Positions 26,310 to 34,413 of a stretch of 64,000 bases of DNA are shown one piece after another (within the stretch, counting starts at the first letter, position 1; the number at the start of each line of letters is the position of its first letter). The notes beneath the pieces are model-generated. The model was not told the DNA's origin. It searched no databases and saw only the letters and a list, made by a program, of their open reading frames with translations. Location of the stretch: positions 372,001 to 436,000 of the forward strand of contig NZ_CP123967.1 in assembly GCF_029917005.1 (NCBI RefSeq). Reading direction: 5' to 3'. This DNA is from Tessaracoccus lacteus (lineage in GTDB: Bacteria > Actinomycetota > Actinomycetes > Propionibacteriales > Propionibacteriaceae). The position numbers and the translations under genes were made by a program.

Positions 26310-27737
26310 ATGTCTCTGGTGGCGGGCATCGATTCGTCGACGCAGTCGTGCAAGGTCATCGTCGTCGACCCGGCGACCGGTGCGATCGTGGCCTCGGGCC
26401 GCGCGTCGCACCCCGAGGGCACCGAGGTAGCCCCCGCCGCGTGGTGGGAGGCTCTGCAGGAGGCCGCGGGTCAGGTGGACCTGGGGGACGTCGTCGCGGC
26501 TGCCGTCGCAGGGCAGCAGCACGGAATGGTGCTGCTCGATGCCGACGGGGAGGTCATCCGCGACGCGCTGCTGTGGAACGACACCCGCTCCGCGCAGGCC
26601 GCCGTCGACCTCATCGCGGACTTCGGGGGCGGCGACGCAGGCGCCGGCGCCGCGTGGTGGGCCGAGGCCGTCGGCTCCGTGCCCGTCGCCTCGTACACGG
26701 TCACCAAGCTGCGCTGGGTCGCCGACCATGAGCCCGCCAATGCCGCCCGCATCGCCGCGGTCGTGCTTCCGCACGACTGGCTGACGTGGAAGCTGCTCGG
26801 CACCGGCCGCATCGAGGACCTTGTCACCGACCGGTCCGACGCGTCGGGCACCGGCTACTTCGACCCCGTCTCCGGCGATTACCGCCGCGACATCCTGGCC
26901 GCCGCGCTGCGAATCGACGAGGCTGCCGCCGGACGGATCGTCCTGCCGCGCGTCGCCGCGCCCGGCGAGGTCGTCGGCTCAGGGACGCTCGCCGGGCAGT
27001 CGGTGCAGCTCGGCGCCGGGATGGGCGACAACGCCGGCTCCGCGCTCGGGATGGGCCTGACCGCGGGCGACGTCGTGGTGTCGATCGGCACCTCCGGCGT
27101 CGTGTGCGGCGTCTCCGACACCCCCAGCCGCGACGCCTCGGGGCTCGTCTCCGGGTTCGCCGACGCCACCGGCCGCTTCCTGCCGCTGGTCTGCACGCTC
27201 AACGGGGCCCGCGTCCTCGACGCGACCGCGCGCCTGCTCGGCGTCGACCACTCCGCGCTCTCCGACCTGGCCCTGGCCGCGGCTCCCGGCGCGGACGGCC
27301 TCGTCTTCGTGCCCTACATGGAGGGGGAGCGGACGCCCAATCTGCCGGACGCGACCGCCTCCATCCACGGCGCCACGCTGACGAGCATGACGCGGGAGAA
27401 CCTCGCCCGCGCCGCCGTCGAGGGCATCGTGTGCTCGCTCGTCGACGCTCTCGGGTGCCTCACCGATGCGGGCGGCCAGGCCGGGCGGGTGTTGCTGACC
27501 GGCGGCGCCGCCGCATCGCCGGCGGTGCAGGCCGCTTCCGCGACGCTGTTCCCGGTCCCCGTCGCGATGCCCGCCGCCGGCGAGTACGTCGCGCTGGGCG
27601 CGGCGCGCCAGGCCGCCTGGGCGGCGTCGGGGGAGAAGGAGGCCCCCGTCTGGGCGCTCCCCGTCGAGGAGCTGCCTGTCGCCGAGCATGCGACGGAGGT
27701 CGTCGCGGCGTACCGCGCGGTGCGCCCCTGGAGCTGA
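26310..27737 (+). CDS. xylB: Xylulokinase-like FGGY sugar kinase
   Basis: 475 residues. It has both FGGY-kinase ATPase lobes: [13 protein letters not shown] (phosphate 1), [33 protein letters not shown] (phosphate 2) and [12 protein letters not shown] (adenosine). The QQHGMV and WNDTRS segments are typical of xylulokinase (D-xylulose + ATP). GTGAGGAG precedes the ATG. No xylose isomerase or transporter is next to it, so the actual sugar could differ. Confidence 0.88.
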   Translation: MSLVAGIDSSTQSCKVIVVDPATGAIVASGRASHPEGTEVAPAAWWEALQEAAGQVDLGDVVAAAVAGQQHGMVLLDADGEVIRDALLWNDTRSAQAAVDLIADFGGGDAGAGAAWWAEAVGSVPVASYTVTKLRWVADHEPANAARIAAVVLPHDWLTWKLLGTGRIEDLVTDRSDASGTGYFDPVSGDYRRDILAAALRIDEAAAGRIVLPRVAAPGEVVGSGTLAGQSVQLGAGMGDNAGSALGMGLTAGDVVVSIGTSGVVCGVSDTPSRDASGLVSGFADATGRFLPLVCTLNGARVLDATARLLGVDHSALSDLALAAAPGADGLVFVPYMEGERTPNLPDATASIHGATLTSMTRENLARAAVEGIVCSLVDALGCLTDAGGQAGRVLLTGGAAASPAVQAASATLFPVPVAMPAAGEYVALGAARQAAWAASGEKEAPVWALPVEELPVAEHATEVVAAYRAVRPWS

Positions 27738-27758
27738 CGTCGGTCAGGCGGGCGAGTA

Positions 27759-27852
27759 GACGCCAACGAAACTCCCCAGACGCCAACGATATGCACCGAC
27801 GCCAACGATATTCGCGCGAATACCGTTGGCGTCGGTGCATATCGTTGGCGCC
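27759..27852. repeat. Intergenic palindromic element, group C copy 2
   Basis: GACGCCAACG occurs three times in the same direction at 27759, 27779 and 27799 (exactly 20 bases apart), then twice inverted (CGTTGGCGTC at 27824, CGTTGGCGCC at 27843, 19 apart). Bases 27781-27807 and 27824-27850 form a perfect 27-base stem, with a 16-base loop that itself contains ATTCGCGCGAAT. It sits between two converging genes and could double as a terminator. The design matches copy 1 at 2226-2327. Nothing else is seen in this gap (27738-27910). Confidence 0.72.
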
Positions 27853-27910
27853 TGGGATGGCGCGACACTGCCCCAGGAAGAAGGTGGCAGGGACCGCCCT
27901 TCGCCGAGCG

Positions 27911-28513
27911 TCAGCGCTCGGGGTGGGTCAGGGCGTGGTCGCCCCAGCGCTCGATGCGCCAGCCGTCCTCGGTGCTGCCGTTCAACACGATCCACTTGGT
28001 GTTCTCGAGCGGCATGGCGATCTCGTGGCTGATGGTGGGGTCCTGCGTGAGGGCCCAGACCCGCAGTGCCGCGCCGTGGCTGACGAGCGCGACGTGCTCG
28101 TCTCCCGCCTGTTCCATCGCCGCGATCGCGTTGGTGAACCGGGTGATGAACTGGCGGGCGGTCTCGCCGCCGTCCAGGCCGACGTCGAGGTTCGTGGGCG
28201 ACCACGACATCAGCATGTCGACGTAGGGGCCCCAGTCGGTGTTCATCTCCTCGACGCCGGCCGCGATCTCCTGGATGCCCTCCACGATCACGGCGTCGAG
28301 GCCGCGGGCAGCGGCGAGCGGGGCCGCTGTCTGTTGGGCGCGGGTCAGGGTGGAGCAGTAGATCGCGTCGATCCGCTCGTGCGAGATAGCGTCGACGAGC
28401 GCCTTCGCCTGCGCGTGCCCGGTCTCGTTGAGGGGCAGGCCGGGGTAGGCCGTGTCGAGCTGGCGGCGTACGTTGGCGTCGGTCTGGCCGTGGCGGATCA
28501 GGATCAGGCGCAT
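27911..28513 (-). CDS. Histidine phosphatase (phosphoglycerate-mutase-like)
   Basis: 200 residues. RHG motif LILIRHGQTDANVRRQLD, CSTLTRAQQTA, and the second catalytic His in VSHGAALRVWAL mark a two-histidine phosphatase of the branch 1 type. The acidic residue in VEGIQEIAAGVEE fits a phosphatase. It follows the mshA-mshB fusion gene by 33 bases; in mycobacteria a gpm1-like gene also lies near mshA, so the neighbourhood is old. Substrate unknown. Confidence 0.87.
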   Translation of the reverse strand: MRLILIRHGQTDANVRRQLDTAYPGLPLNETGHAQAKALVDAISHERIDAIYCSTLTRAQQTAAPLAAARGLDAVIVEGIQEIAAGVEEMNTDWGPYVDMLMSWSPTNLDVGLDGGETARQFITRFTNAIAAMEQAGDEHVALVSHGAALRVWALTQDPTISHEIAMPLENTKWIVLNGSTEDGWRIERWGDHALTHPER

Positions 28514-28546
28514 GTCGTCACCATACCCGCGCCGTCGCGGCGCTTG

Positions 28547-30475
28547 TCAGGGCAGGTGGGGGACCTGTCCGACCAGGCCGGTCGACGTGACGATGGGTTC
28601 GGTCTGGCCCCCGGAGTGGGTGATCGTCGCGCCGTCGTCGTGCACCGTCAGCTGAGTGCGGTGGTTCCGCAGCGCGGACGCGACGCGTGGAAGGTAGCCC
28701 GTCAGGTCGAACCAGCGGGTCGCCTTGTCGCGGTCGGTGGTGAGAGCGGCGAAGGGGAGCCCGAGCTCGTCGGCGGCGGCCTTCGCCACGTCGTGCATCC
28801 TCACGTGGTCGGGGTGTCCGTAGCCTCCATCGTCGTCGTAGCTGACGACCAGGTCGGCGCCGCAGTGCCTCAGGTAGGCCACCGCGTCGGCGACCTCCTC
28901 CGCCTCGTCGGAGCGGCAGAGCGACGCATCGTCGGAGTCGGGGGCGGGGCCCGCGACTCCGGGACGGAGCCAGATCATGCCGGAGTCGAGGTAGCGCCGT
29001 GGCTCGTCGGTGGCGCGGGCGGGCGGGATGCCGAGGTAGGCGTGGCCCCGCACGCCGAGCGAGGTCAGCGCGCCGGCCAGCTCGGCCTCGCGGCGGTATT
29101 CGAGCGCCGGTGTGCCCGCCAGGTGCGAGAGCGGGCCGGGGACCACCTCGCCGAACTCGCCGCGGGTCGCCGTCAGCACCGAGACGTCGAACCCGGCATC
29201 GACCAGGTGGGCGATCAGGGCTCCCGAGGCGAGGGTCTCGTCGTCGGGGTGGGCGTGCAGGAAGGCGATGTGTCTGATCGGACCGGATGCGATCGCGCGC
29301 CGGTAGGCGTCGCGGGTGCGCCCGGCGACGTGCGCCCAGGACATCTGTTCCGCCCGCTGACGCCCCGTCGCACCGATCCGGAGGCGCAGCTCGTCGTCGC
29401 GGAGGAGGGGGAGCAGCGCGTCGGCCCAGTCCTGCGGATCGTGCGACGGGACCAGGATTCCGGTGTGGGTGTTGCAGATGGCCTCGGTCAGGCCGCCCGC
29501 GGCGGCAGCCAGGACCGGGACGCCCGACGAGGATGCCTCGAGCGCGACCAGGCCGAAGGTCTCCGAGTGCGACGGGACCAGCATCACCGAGGAATGCCGC
29601 ATGAGGCGCGCGAGAGACTCGCGGTCCTGGCCGGGCAGGAAGATCACGCGGTCGTCGAGCGCGAGGTCGGTGACGAGACGGTGAATCTCCGCCTCGTAGT
29701 CGGCGAAATCGGCGGACACCTCGCCGACGACCACGAGGTCGGGGCGCTCCGCCTCTGGGAGTGCGGCCAGCGTGCGGATGGCCAGGTCGGGGGCCTTGAG
29801 CGGCTGGAGGCGCGCCGCGTAGAGCAGGTATCCCGGGCGCACGGACGGGGCCGGCGTCCATGCTTCGTCCGGGGCGGCGGGGCGGAAGAGGTCCGTGTCG
29901 ACGCCCGGCCAGACGACGCTCACGCGCGCCGGGTCCGCCTGACAGCGGCCGATGACCACCGCGGCCTCGTAGCGTGACACGGCGATGATCAGGTCGGACT
30001 GCGTCGCGCAGGTGACCTCGCCGGTGAGGCGGGCGGGCGACTCCGGAGGCTCCCCGTCGCGCAGCGGGGAGTTGGGGTGCGCCGCGACCGAGTGGAACGT
30101 CATGACGTGCGGGATGCCTGCCGCTCGCGCGAGCGGCAGCGCCGCGACGCCGGACATCCAGTGGTGCGAGTGCACGACGTCGAACGCGTCGAGCGAGCCG
30201 AGGTTGTCGCGGAACTCGTCGATGTACTGGTCGATCTCGCTCTTGGGTAGCGGCCGCGCCGGGCCTGCGTCGATGTGGTGCACGACCAGCCCGTCGTCGA
30301 GCGTCGCCGTGTCGGGCTGCTCGGGACGCGACCGCCGCGTGAAGAACTCGACGTCGTCGCCTCCCGCCTGCAGTGCCCGCGCGAGCGCGCGGATCAGCAC
30401 GTTCATGCCGCCGGCGTCGGCGGTACCCGGCCGTTCGGCCGGCGAGGTGTGCAACGAGATGAAGGCGACGCGCAT
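28547..30475 (-). CDS. mshA-mshB: MshA-MshB fusion: mycothiol glycosyltransferase and deacetylase in one chain
   Basis: 642 residues. Residues 1 to about 398 are a GT4 glycosyltransferase with the MshA hallmarks: GGMNVLIRALARALQ, VHSHHWMSGV, SVVWPGVDTDLFRPA and PSHSETFGLVALEASSSG. Residues from about 401 are a PIG-L zinc deacetylase with the MshB motifs FLHAHPDDETLASG and GGYGHPDHVRMHDV. MshA joins GlcNAc to inositol-3-phosphate; after dephosphorylation MshB removes the acetyl group to give GlcN-inositol. The two are separate genes in mycobacteria and Streptomyces. No stop or frameshift separates them and the linker is only a few residues. The ATG at 30475 is chosen because the next 22 upstream codons read as noise. 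Confidence 0.92.
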   Translation of the reverse strand: MRVAFISLHTSPAERPGTADAGGMNVLIRALARALQAGGDDVEFFTRRSRPEQPDTATLDDGLVVHHIDAGPARPLPKSEIDQYIDEFRDNLGSLDAFDVVHSHHWMSGVAALPLARAAGIPHVMTFHSVAAHPNSPLRDGEPPESPARLTGEVTCATQSDLIIAVSRYEAAVVIGRCQADPARVSVVWPGVDTDLFRPAAPDEAWTPAPSVRPGYLLYAARLQPLKAPDLAIRTLAALPEAERPDLVVVGEVSADFADYEAEIHRLVTDLALDDRVIFLPGQDRESLARLMRHSSVMLVPSHSETFGLVALEASSSGVPVLAAAAGGLTEAICNTHTGILVPSHDPQDWADALLPLLRDDELRLRIGATGRQRAEQMSWAHVAGRTRDAYRRAIASGPIRHIAFLHAHPDDETLASGALIAHLVDAGFDVSVLTATRGEFGEVVPGPLSHLAGTPALEYRREAELAGALTSLGVRGHAYLGIPPARATDEPRRYLDSGMIWLRPGVAGPAPDSDDASLCRSDEAEEVADAVAYLRHCGADLVVSYDDDGGYGHPDHVRMHDVAKAAADELGLPFAALTTDRDKATRWFDLTGYLPRVASALRNHRTQLTVHDDGATITHSGGQTEPIVTSTGLVGQVPHLP

Positions 30476-30672
30476 GAGGGAGAAACTACCGTCCCGCCAG
30501 GAGCGGGGCCATGTCCCGCGGCGTGCAGTCCTCCTCAGCACGTCGCCTTGCTCCTTCTGTCGGCCTCGCAGGCGCTGCCGGTCTCGCGCTGGCTACTGCT
30601 TCCGGCCGCGCGCTTGTTCCATCTTCCGGTGTGCGGTGGCTTCCGTCTGGCCCCGGCAACTGCCGGCCCCGT

Positions 30673-30741
30673 GCACAAAAGTGGCCAGAGCCGAGGCGCG
30701 CGGCTATACGGCGCGTGCTGGTGGCCAGACCACAGTTGTGC
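30673..30741. repeat. Intergenic palindrome, group A copy 2
   Basis: A 69-base imperfect palindrome: left arm starts GCACAAAAGTGGCCAGAG, right arm ends CCACAGTTGTGC, with a TATA-centred loop. It shares GCACAA, GTGGCC(A/T)G and an inner GCGCG block with copies at 44142 and 48129. It sits in the 389-base gap between the divergent mshA-mshB and tRNA-Leu; I see nothing else distinct in that gap. Confidence 0.65.
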
Positions 30742-30864
30742 GCGGTCCGGGGCCGACGACTGTGGAGCGAGGAGAGGGTATGGGGTGCCGACGCAGAGAG
30801 TTGCGCGTTTTGTCACGGCAGGTGAGTCGATGCTAGTGTTTCACCTCGGGTCGCAAGGCCCGAT

Positions 30865-30947
30865 GCGCGCGTGGCGGAATGGCAGACGCGCTGGCTTCAG
30901 GTGCCAGTGTCCCTTGGGACGTGGAGGTTCAACTCCTCTCGCGCGCA
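30865..30947 (+). tRNA. tRNA-Leu (anticodon CAG)
   Basis: An 83-base cloverleaf with a long variable arm, as class II tRNA-Leu needs. The acceptor GCGCGCG pairs with CGCGCGC; the anticodon stem CTGGC/GCCAG encloses TTCAGGT, giving anticodon CAG (reads CUG). The T-loop TTCAACT is present. CCA is not encoded. It is followed at once by a terminator. Confidence 0.95.
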
Positions 30948-30955
30948 CAATGCAA

Positions 30956-30984
30956 AAACCCTCGGCCCTCTGGGCCGAGGGTTT
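30956..30984 (+). terminator. Terminator after tRNA-Leu
   Basis: A 13-base perfect stem, AAACCCTCGGCCC with GGGCCGAGGGTTT, three-base loop TCT, followed by CTTCG. Confidence 0.9.
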
Positions 30985-31150
30985 CTTCGTTCCTTCTCGC
31001 CCACGCTTCCTCCCGACGTGAAACGCGTTCCAAGTCTCATCTTGGTTTGTCCCGCATCGAGCTCGCTCACCGCGCCACCGCGGATTCGGCCTGCGGGCGA
31101 GGACCCGCAGTGCGTCGGCTGTGGGTCCGCGCTCTCGGCGTACTCCTGGT

Positions 31151-31384
31151 ATGACTACGACCATCAAGGTCAGCGATGAACTTCGAGACCGGCTCAAGGC
31201 TCAGGCGGCGCGAGGCGGGCTCACGCTTGGAGCGCACCTGGCGCACCTCGCGGACGCCGAGGATCGACGCCTGCGGCTGCAGGCCCTGAAGTCAGCGATC
31301 CGTGCTTCCAGCCATTCGGACGTGGAGTCACACGCGGCCGAGACCGCAGACTGGGAGCGCGCAGAACTGTCCCACGAACCGTGA
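31151..31384 (+). CDS. Ribbon-helix-helix-like antitoxin
   Basis: 77 residues. The N-terminus (MTTTIKVSDELRDRLKAQA) is typical of ribbon-helix-helix antitoxins that bind DNA as dimers, and the charged, flexible C-terminus (ESHAAETADWERAELSHEP) is where such proteins grip their toxin. The stop codon overlaps the GTG of the short frame that follows, the normal layout of an antitoxin-toxin pair. The downstream toxin is broken, so this is an orphan antitoxin. Confidence 0.7.
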   Translation: MTTTIKVSDELRDRLKAQAARGGLTLGAHLAHLADAEDRRLRLQALKSAIRASSHSDVESHAAETADWERAELSHEP

Positions 31385-31479
31385 CCGGACTGAAACTGGT
31401 GCCCGGGTCCGTCGCGTGGGCCGTTCCCGAGCCGATCGGAGGCAGCGAGAGCAGGGAGGCGGCTGGCCTCACGCAGTAG
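31381..31479 (+). pseudogene. Remnant of a MazF/PemK-type toxin
   Basis: The frame starts with a GTG overlapping the antitoxin stop (GTGA) and reads 32 residues before a stop. It contains PGSVAWAVPEPIGGSES, which resembles the N-terminal WxVxxPEPxGxEQ strand of MazF/PemK endoribonucleases. A normal toxin has about 110 residues. In a neighbouring frame REQGGGWPHAV continues where REQxGRRPAxVV would be expected, so a small indel probably broke the gene. Family assignment rests on this short motif and the gene layout. Confidence 0.5.
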
Positions 31480-31768
31480 GGCCGGCGGCGGGCGTGGAGC
31501 CTGTCAGGGTCGCTCGTTGTCTGCGGCCTCTGGGGGGCGGAGGGCTCTCGCCGTTGGCAACCGCCTCGATCCAGTCCATCTCGGCATCGGACAGGTAGAA
31601 CCCGGTCGGGCCCTCGTCCTTCTCCACCCACCAGCCGTCGGTGGCGACGCCTCCGCCGAGCCGGGAGATCTCCTCCACCAGACCGGCCGGTAGGGCATCA
31701 CCGTTGTTGCCGATCAGGTACTGGCGCGACTGGGGACGTAGCTTCGGCCACCACTCTTCGATGCACAT
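31469..31768 (-). CDS. Conserved small hypothetical protein
   Basis: 99 residues. It begins MCIEEWWPKLRPQSRQYLI and contains NNGDALPAGLVEEISRLGG and a DWIEAVANGE segment, a pattern I recall from short uncharacterised actinobacterial proteins. There is no signal peptide or membrane helix. The last 25 residues are Arg/Pro/Gly-rich and may be unstructured. Its 3' end overlaps the end of the toxin remnant on the other strand. No function can be given. Confidence 0.6.
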   Translation of the reverse strand: MCIEEWWPKLRPQSRQYLIGNNGDALPAGLVEEISRLGGGVATDGWWVEKDEGPTGFYLSDAEMDWIEAVANGESPPPPRGRRQRATLTGSTPAAGPTA

Positions 31769-31779
31769 CAGACCTCCGC

Positions 31780-32616
31780 TCAGCCGACCAGGGGGCCGAG
31801 GAGGAACGACTCCAGCTCGTCTGCCGGACGGGAGTCACCACTGTGCTGGCCCTCGAAGGCGGACGTGCCGTTGGTCCCGCACAGTGCGACGATGTGGCTC
31901 GCGCCGCCTGGGTGCTGGCTGATCCAGTCCGTCAGGTCGTAGACGTTGCCCTCGATCGCGGCCCAGCAGCTGTCCATCGTGTTGTGGGCCTCGACGTCGG
32001 CCATGGTGTAGCCGCTCGCCGAACTGGTGGTCTCGGCCGGTTCGGGGGAGGTCACCGTCGGTTCGGCGCTGGTCTCGGTGGGCTCTGCGGAGGCGGTCTC
32101 GGACGAGGCCGTTTCGGTCGCCTCGGTCGTGCTCACCGTGGCCGACGGTGTGGGCTCGGCCGAGGCGGACGGAGAGGCGTCGATCGCGCCCGACCACGCC
32201 GCGGACGCCCCCGAGTGCCCCGCGATCACCGTCAGCGCGACGACCACCGCGGAGACGACGGCGACGGCCCAGCCGACGACGTCCTTCGCCCGCGTCGACT
32301 CGCCCGAGCGCACCCAGATCAGCCACGCGCCACCGACGAGCAGCAGCGCGACCGCGCCGATCACCAGGTTCGTGCCCGCGGACGCGTGGGCGTTGGGGCG
32401 GCCGACGTGCTCGGCGAACGCGTTGCCTGAGACCACGGCCAGGACGGCGCCCGCGGTACCGAAGGCCAGGATCGCCAGGACGGCCATCGCGAAGCGAGGC
32501 CGCCATGACCTGATCGCGGCCAGGATGATGAGCCCCGCCGCCGCCAGGGGCAGCAGCACGACGGGCAGGTGGACAATCAGCGGATGGGCCGGGAGCCCGG
32601 CGATCACGTCGAACAC
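31780..32616 (-). CDS. Membrane protein with DUF2231-like helices and a cytochrome b5 domain
   Basis: 278 residues. Four membrane helices (about 10-35, 41-62, 82-101, 112-132) start with LPAHPLIVHLPVVLLPLAAA, as in DUF2231 proteins. A Ser/Thr/Glu/Pro-rich linker (about 145-200) leads to a C-terminal cytochrome b5-like haem domain: YTMADVEAHNTMDSCWAAIE, the haem-ligand loop HPGG at 235-238 and a second His near 258. The two axial histidines suggest bound b-type haem, probably on the outer face of the membrane, for electron transfer or haem sensing. The partner is unknown. Confidence 0.82.
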   Translation of the reverse strand: MFDVIAGLPAHPLIVHLPVVLLPLAAAGLIILAAIRSWRPRFAMAVLAILAFGTAGAVLAVVSGNAFAEHVGRPNAHASAGTNLVIGAVALLLVGGAWLIWVRSGESTRAKDVVGWAVAVVSAVVVALTVIAGHSGASAAWSGAIDASPSASAEPTPSATVSTTEATETASSETASAEPTETSAEPTVTSPEPAETTSSASGYTMADVEAHNTMDSCWAAIEGNVYDLTDWISQHPGGASHIVALCGTNGTSAFEGQHSGDSRPADELESFLLGPLVG

Positions 32617-32913
32617 GCGGCCAGTCTACGGGCCGACCGCCCCCGCCTCCCGTGGTTGCCCGATCCTCGCAGCCGCCCGACGGGTCGTCCCCCGGGCCGG
32701 TCGTCCCCGCGCCCTATTGCGCGCGAAACCCCTGAGAGCCTCGGAGGGGGATGGGCCGGCGAGCGCCAGGAATCTCAGGCGACTCTCAACCATACTCTCT
32801 GGTCCCATAAACGGCCGCGCTGCTAGTCTGACGACAAGATATCGACGCCTGCGGATCGGGTCGAGGCATTCGCCCGCTCCCCGGATTTCGAGCCAATGAA
32901 AGGAAGGTCGGAA

Positions 32914-33303
32914 ATGACTCGTTTCCTCATCCGCGCACTCGTGTGGATCCTCAGTTCGCTCCTCGGCCTGCTCGCCGCGAAGCTCCTGCTGCCGGGGTTC
33001 CATCTCTCGACGGGTGGGCTGATCCTCGCCGTCATCGTCTTCGCGATCCTGCAGAGCCTGCTTGCCCCGCTCGTCGTCCGCTTGACGAGGAAGTATGCCA
33101 GCGCCCTGATCGGCGGCGTCGGCCTGGTCACGACCTTCATCTCGCTGCTCATCACCAGCCTCCTGCCCGGCGGCCTCAGCATCGACGGGTTCGGCACGTG
33201 GGCTCTCGGCACCTTCATCGTCTGGATTGTCACGGCTCTCGCCACCTGGCTGCTCCCCGGGATCATGCTCAGGGAAAAGAAGCCCGAGGGGACGAAGGGC
33301 TGA
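32914..33303 (+). CDS. Four-helix membrane protein of the actinobacterial holin-like (phage holin IV) family
   Basis: 129 residues with four hydrophobic helices and little else (FLIRALVWILSSLLGLLAAK, LPGGLSIDGFGTWALGTFIV). It resembles the 4-TMS phage holin superfamily IV/YvlD-type proteins, which in chromosomes are usually membrane-homeostasis proteins, not lysis proteins. No other phage genes are near. The ATG at 32914 follows AAAGGAAGG; an upstream ATG at 32896 is less well placed. The next gene begins three bases after the stop. Confidence 0.72.
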   Translation: MTRFLIRALVWILSSLLGLLAAKLLLPGFHLSTGGLILAVIVFAILQSLLAPLVVRLTRKYASALIGGVGLVTTFISLLITSLLPGGLSIDGFGTWALGTFIVWIVTALATWLLPGIMLREKKPEGTKG

Positions 33304-33305
33304 AA

Positions 33306-33704
33306 ATGCCCGATTTCTGGTCGGCGATCTGGAATGCGATCTGGTGGTTCCTGCTCGCGTTCGTATTCATCGCCTACCTGATGGCGCTTTTCGCGATCAT
33401 CACCGACCTCGTCCGGGATCGCAGCCTCAAGGGAATCTTCAAGGCCCTGTGGCTGATCCTCCTGGTCTTCCTGCCATTCCTCACCGCGCTGATCTACCTC
33501 ATCGCCCGGAGCCCCGGCATGGCCGAGCGCACCGCAGAGCGGGCACACGAGACCAGGCGCGAGACCGACGACTACATCCGCCAGGTGACCGGCACGACGG
33601 TCGCCGGGGAGATCTCCGAGGCGAAGCAGCTGCTCGACTCGGGCGTCATCACCCCCGACGAGTTCGAGATCCTGAAGGCGTCCGCCCTCAGGCGCGCCTC
33701 GTAA
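33306..33704 (+). CDS. Two-helix membrane protein with PLDc_N-like region and SHOCT tail
   Basis: 132 residues. Two membrane helices (about 8-32 and 44-68) with IFKALWLILLVFLPFLTALI and YLIAR are typical of the phospholipase D nuclease N-terminal (PLDc_N) family. A charged linker then precedes a C-terminal SHOCT motif (EAKQLLDSGVITPDEFEILK). SHOCT motifs occur on many membrane proteins and may mediate oligomerisation. It is almost certainly in one operon with the holin-like gene. Confidence 0.8.
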   Translation: MPDFWSAIWNAIWWFLLAFVFIAYLMALFAIITDLVRDRSLKGIFKALWLILLVFLPFLTALIYLIARSPGMAERTAERAHETRRETDDYIRQVTGTTVAGEISEAKQLLDSGVITPDEFEILKASALRRAS

Positions 33705-33767
33705 CCCGTCGTCGAGTGCCCCGGCCTGCCAGGCCGGGGCACTGCCGCGTCTGGGAGATCCGGCAAG

Positions 33768-34406
33768 ATGGACTCCATGAACCTGCCGCCCCGACGCCCG
33801 CTGATCCCCTGCCTGCCGGACGCGCTGCTCGACGACCACATGGCGGTGGTGGAGGTCCTGATCCAGGAGGGCTTTCATTCGTTCGGGGTGCCGATCGGCT
33901 CGGATGCCCTTGCCGACCTCGTCCGGGTCTTCGGGGCGAGGGCGACGTTCTGGGCGACGAGGATCGCCACCGCGGACGACGTACGCCACGCCGTCGAGGC
34001 GGGGATCACCCGGCTGCTCGCTGACGACGCGCCGGGCGAGCTGGTGGACGAGGCGACCCGCGTCGGCGCTGAGATCTGGGCGTCGGCGATGACGGCCACG
34101 GAGATCCGCGCTGTTCTGCGGCTGCCGGTGGCCGGCGCGGTGCTCTGGCCGGCTGACGTGGTCGGCCACTCGCTCGCCTCCCGCCTGGCCGAGGTCGGCC
34201 TCGCTACCGCGGTGATACCGATGGGCGGGGTCGGGGCGTACGCCGCGGGGGAGTGGCTGGCCGCCGGAGCGCCGGCGGTGTGCGTTGACTCGGCCCTGCT
34301 GGGCGACGCCTACCAGGGCGGGTCACTGTCCAAACTGCGTGAGCGCTGTGGCGCGTTCGTCGCCGTGCAGGCGCGGCATGCCGAGGCCGACGCGGCCGCC
34401 TCCTGA
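33768..34406 (+). CDS. KDPG-aldolase-fold protein, probably altered active site
   Basis: 212 residues with the short beta-alpha barrel order of the Eda/KDPG-KHG aldolase family: ATRIATADDVRHAVEAGITR, GAEIWASAMTATEIRAVL, VLWPADVVG and the closing PMGGVGAYAAGEWLAAGAPAV. In Eda the Schiff-base lysine lies in a (F/L)KFFPAE strand; here the matching strand is AVLWPADVVG, with no lysine, and the N-terminal catalytic Glu strand also looks different (FGVPIGSDAL). So it may have lost or changed activity. No edd or gluconate genes are nearby. Confidence 0.62.
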   Translation: MDSMNLPPRRPLIPCLPDALLDDHMAVVEVLIQEGFHSFGVPIGSDALADLVRVFGARATFWATRIATADDVRHAVEAGITRLLADDAPGELVDEATRVGAEIWASAMTATEIRAVLRLPVAGAVLWPADVVGHSLASRLAEVGLATAVIPMGGVGAYAAGEWLAAGAPAVCVDSALLGDAYQGGSLSKLRERCGAFVAVQARHAEADAAAS

Positions 34407-34413
34407 CGCGGCC

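Noticed and set aside
26786-29977. 1063-codon plus-strand open frame
   Set aside because: Antisense to the histidine phosphatase and the MshA-MshB gene; composition is noise.
30535-30816. 93-codon minus-strand frame in the gap before tRNA-Leu
   Set aside because: It only spells through the group A palindrome; no ribosome site and no recognisable protein features.
32914-33704. Prophage remnant because of a holin-like gene
   Set aside because: No integrase, terminase, capsid or lysin is nearby; such holin-like proteins are common in actinobacterial chromosomes.
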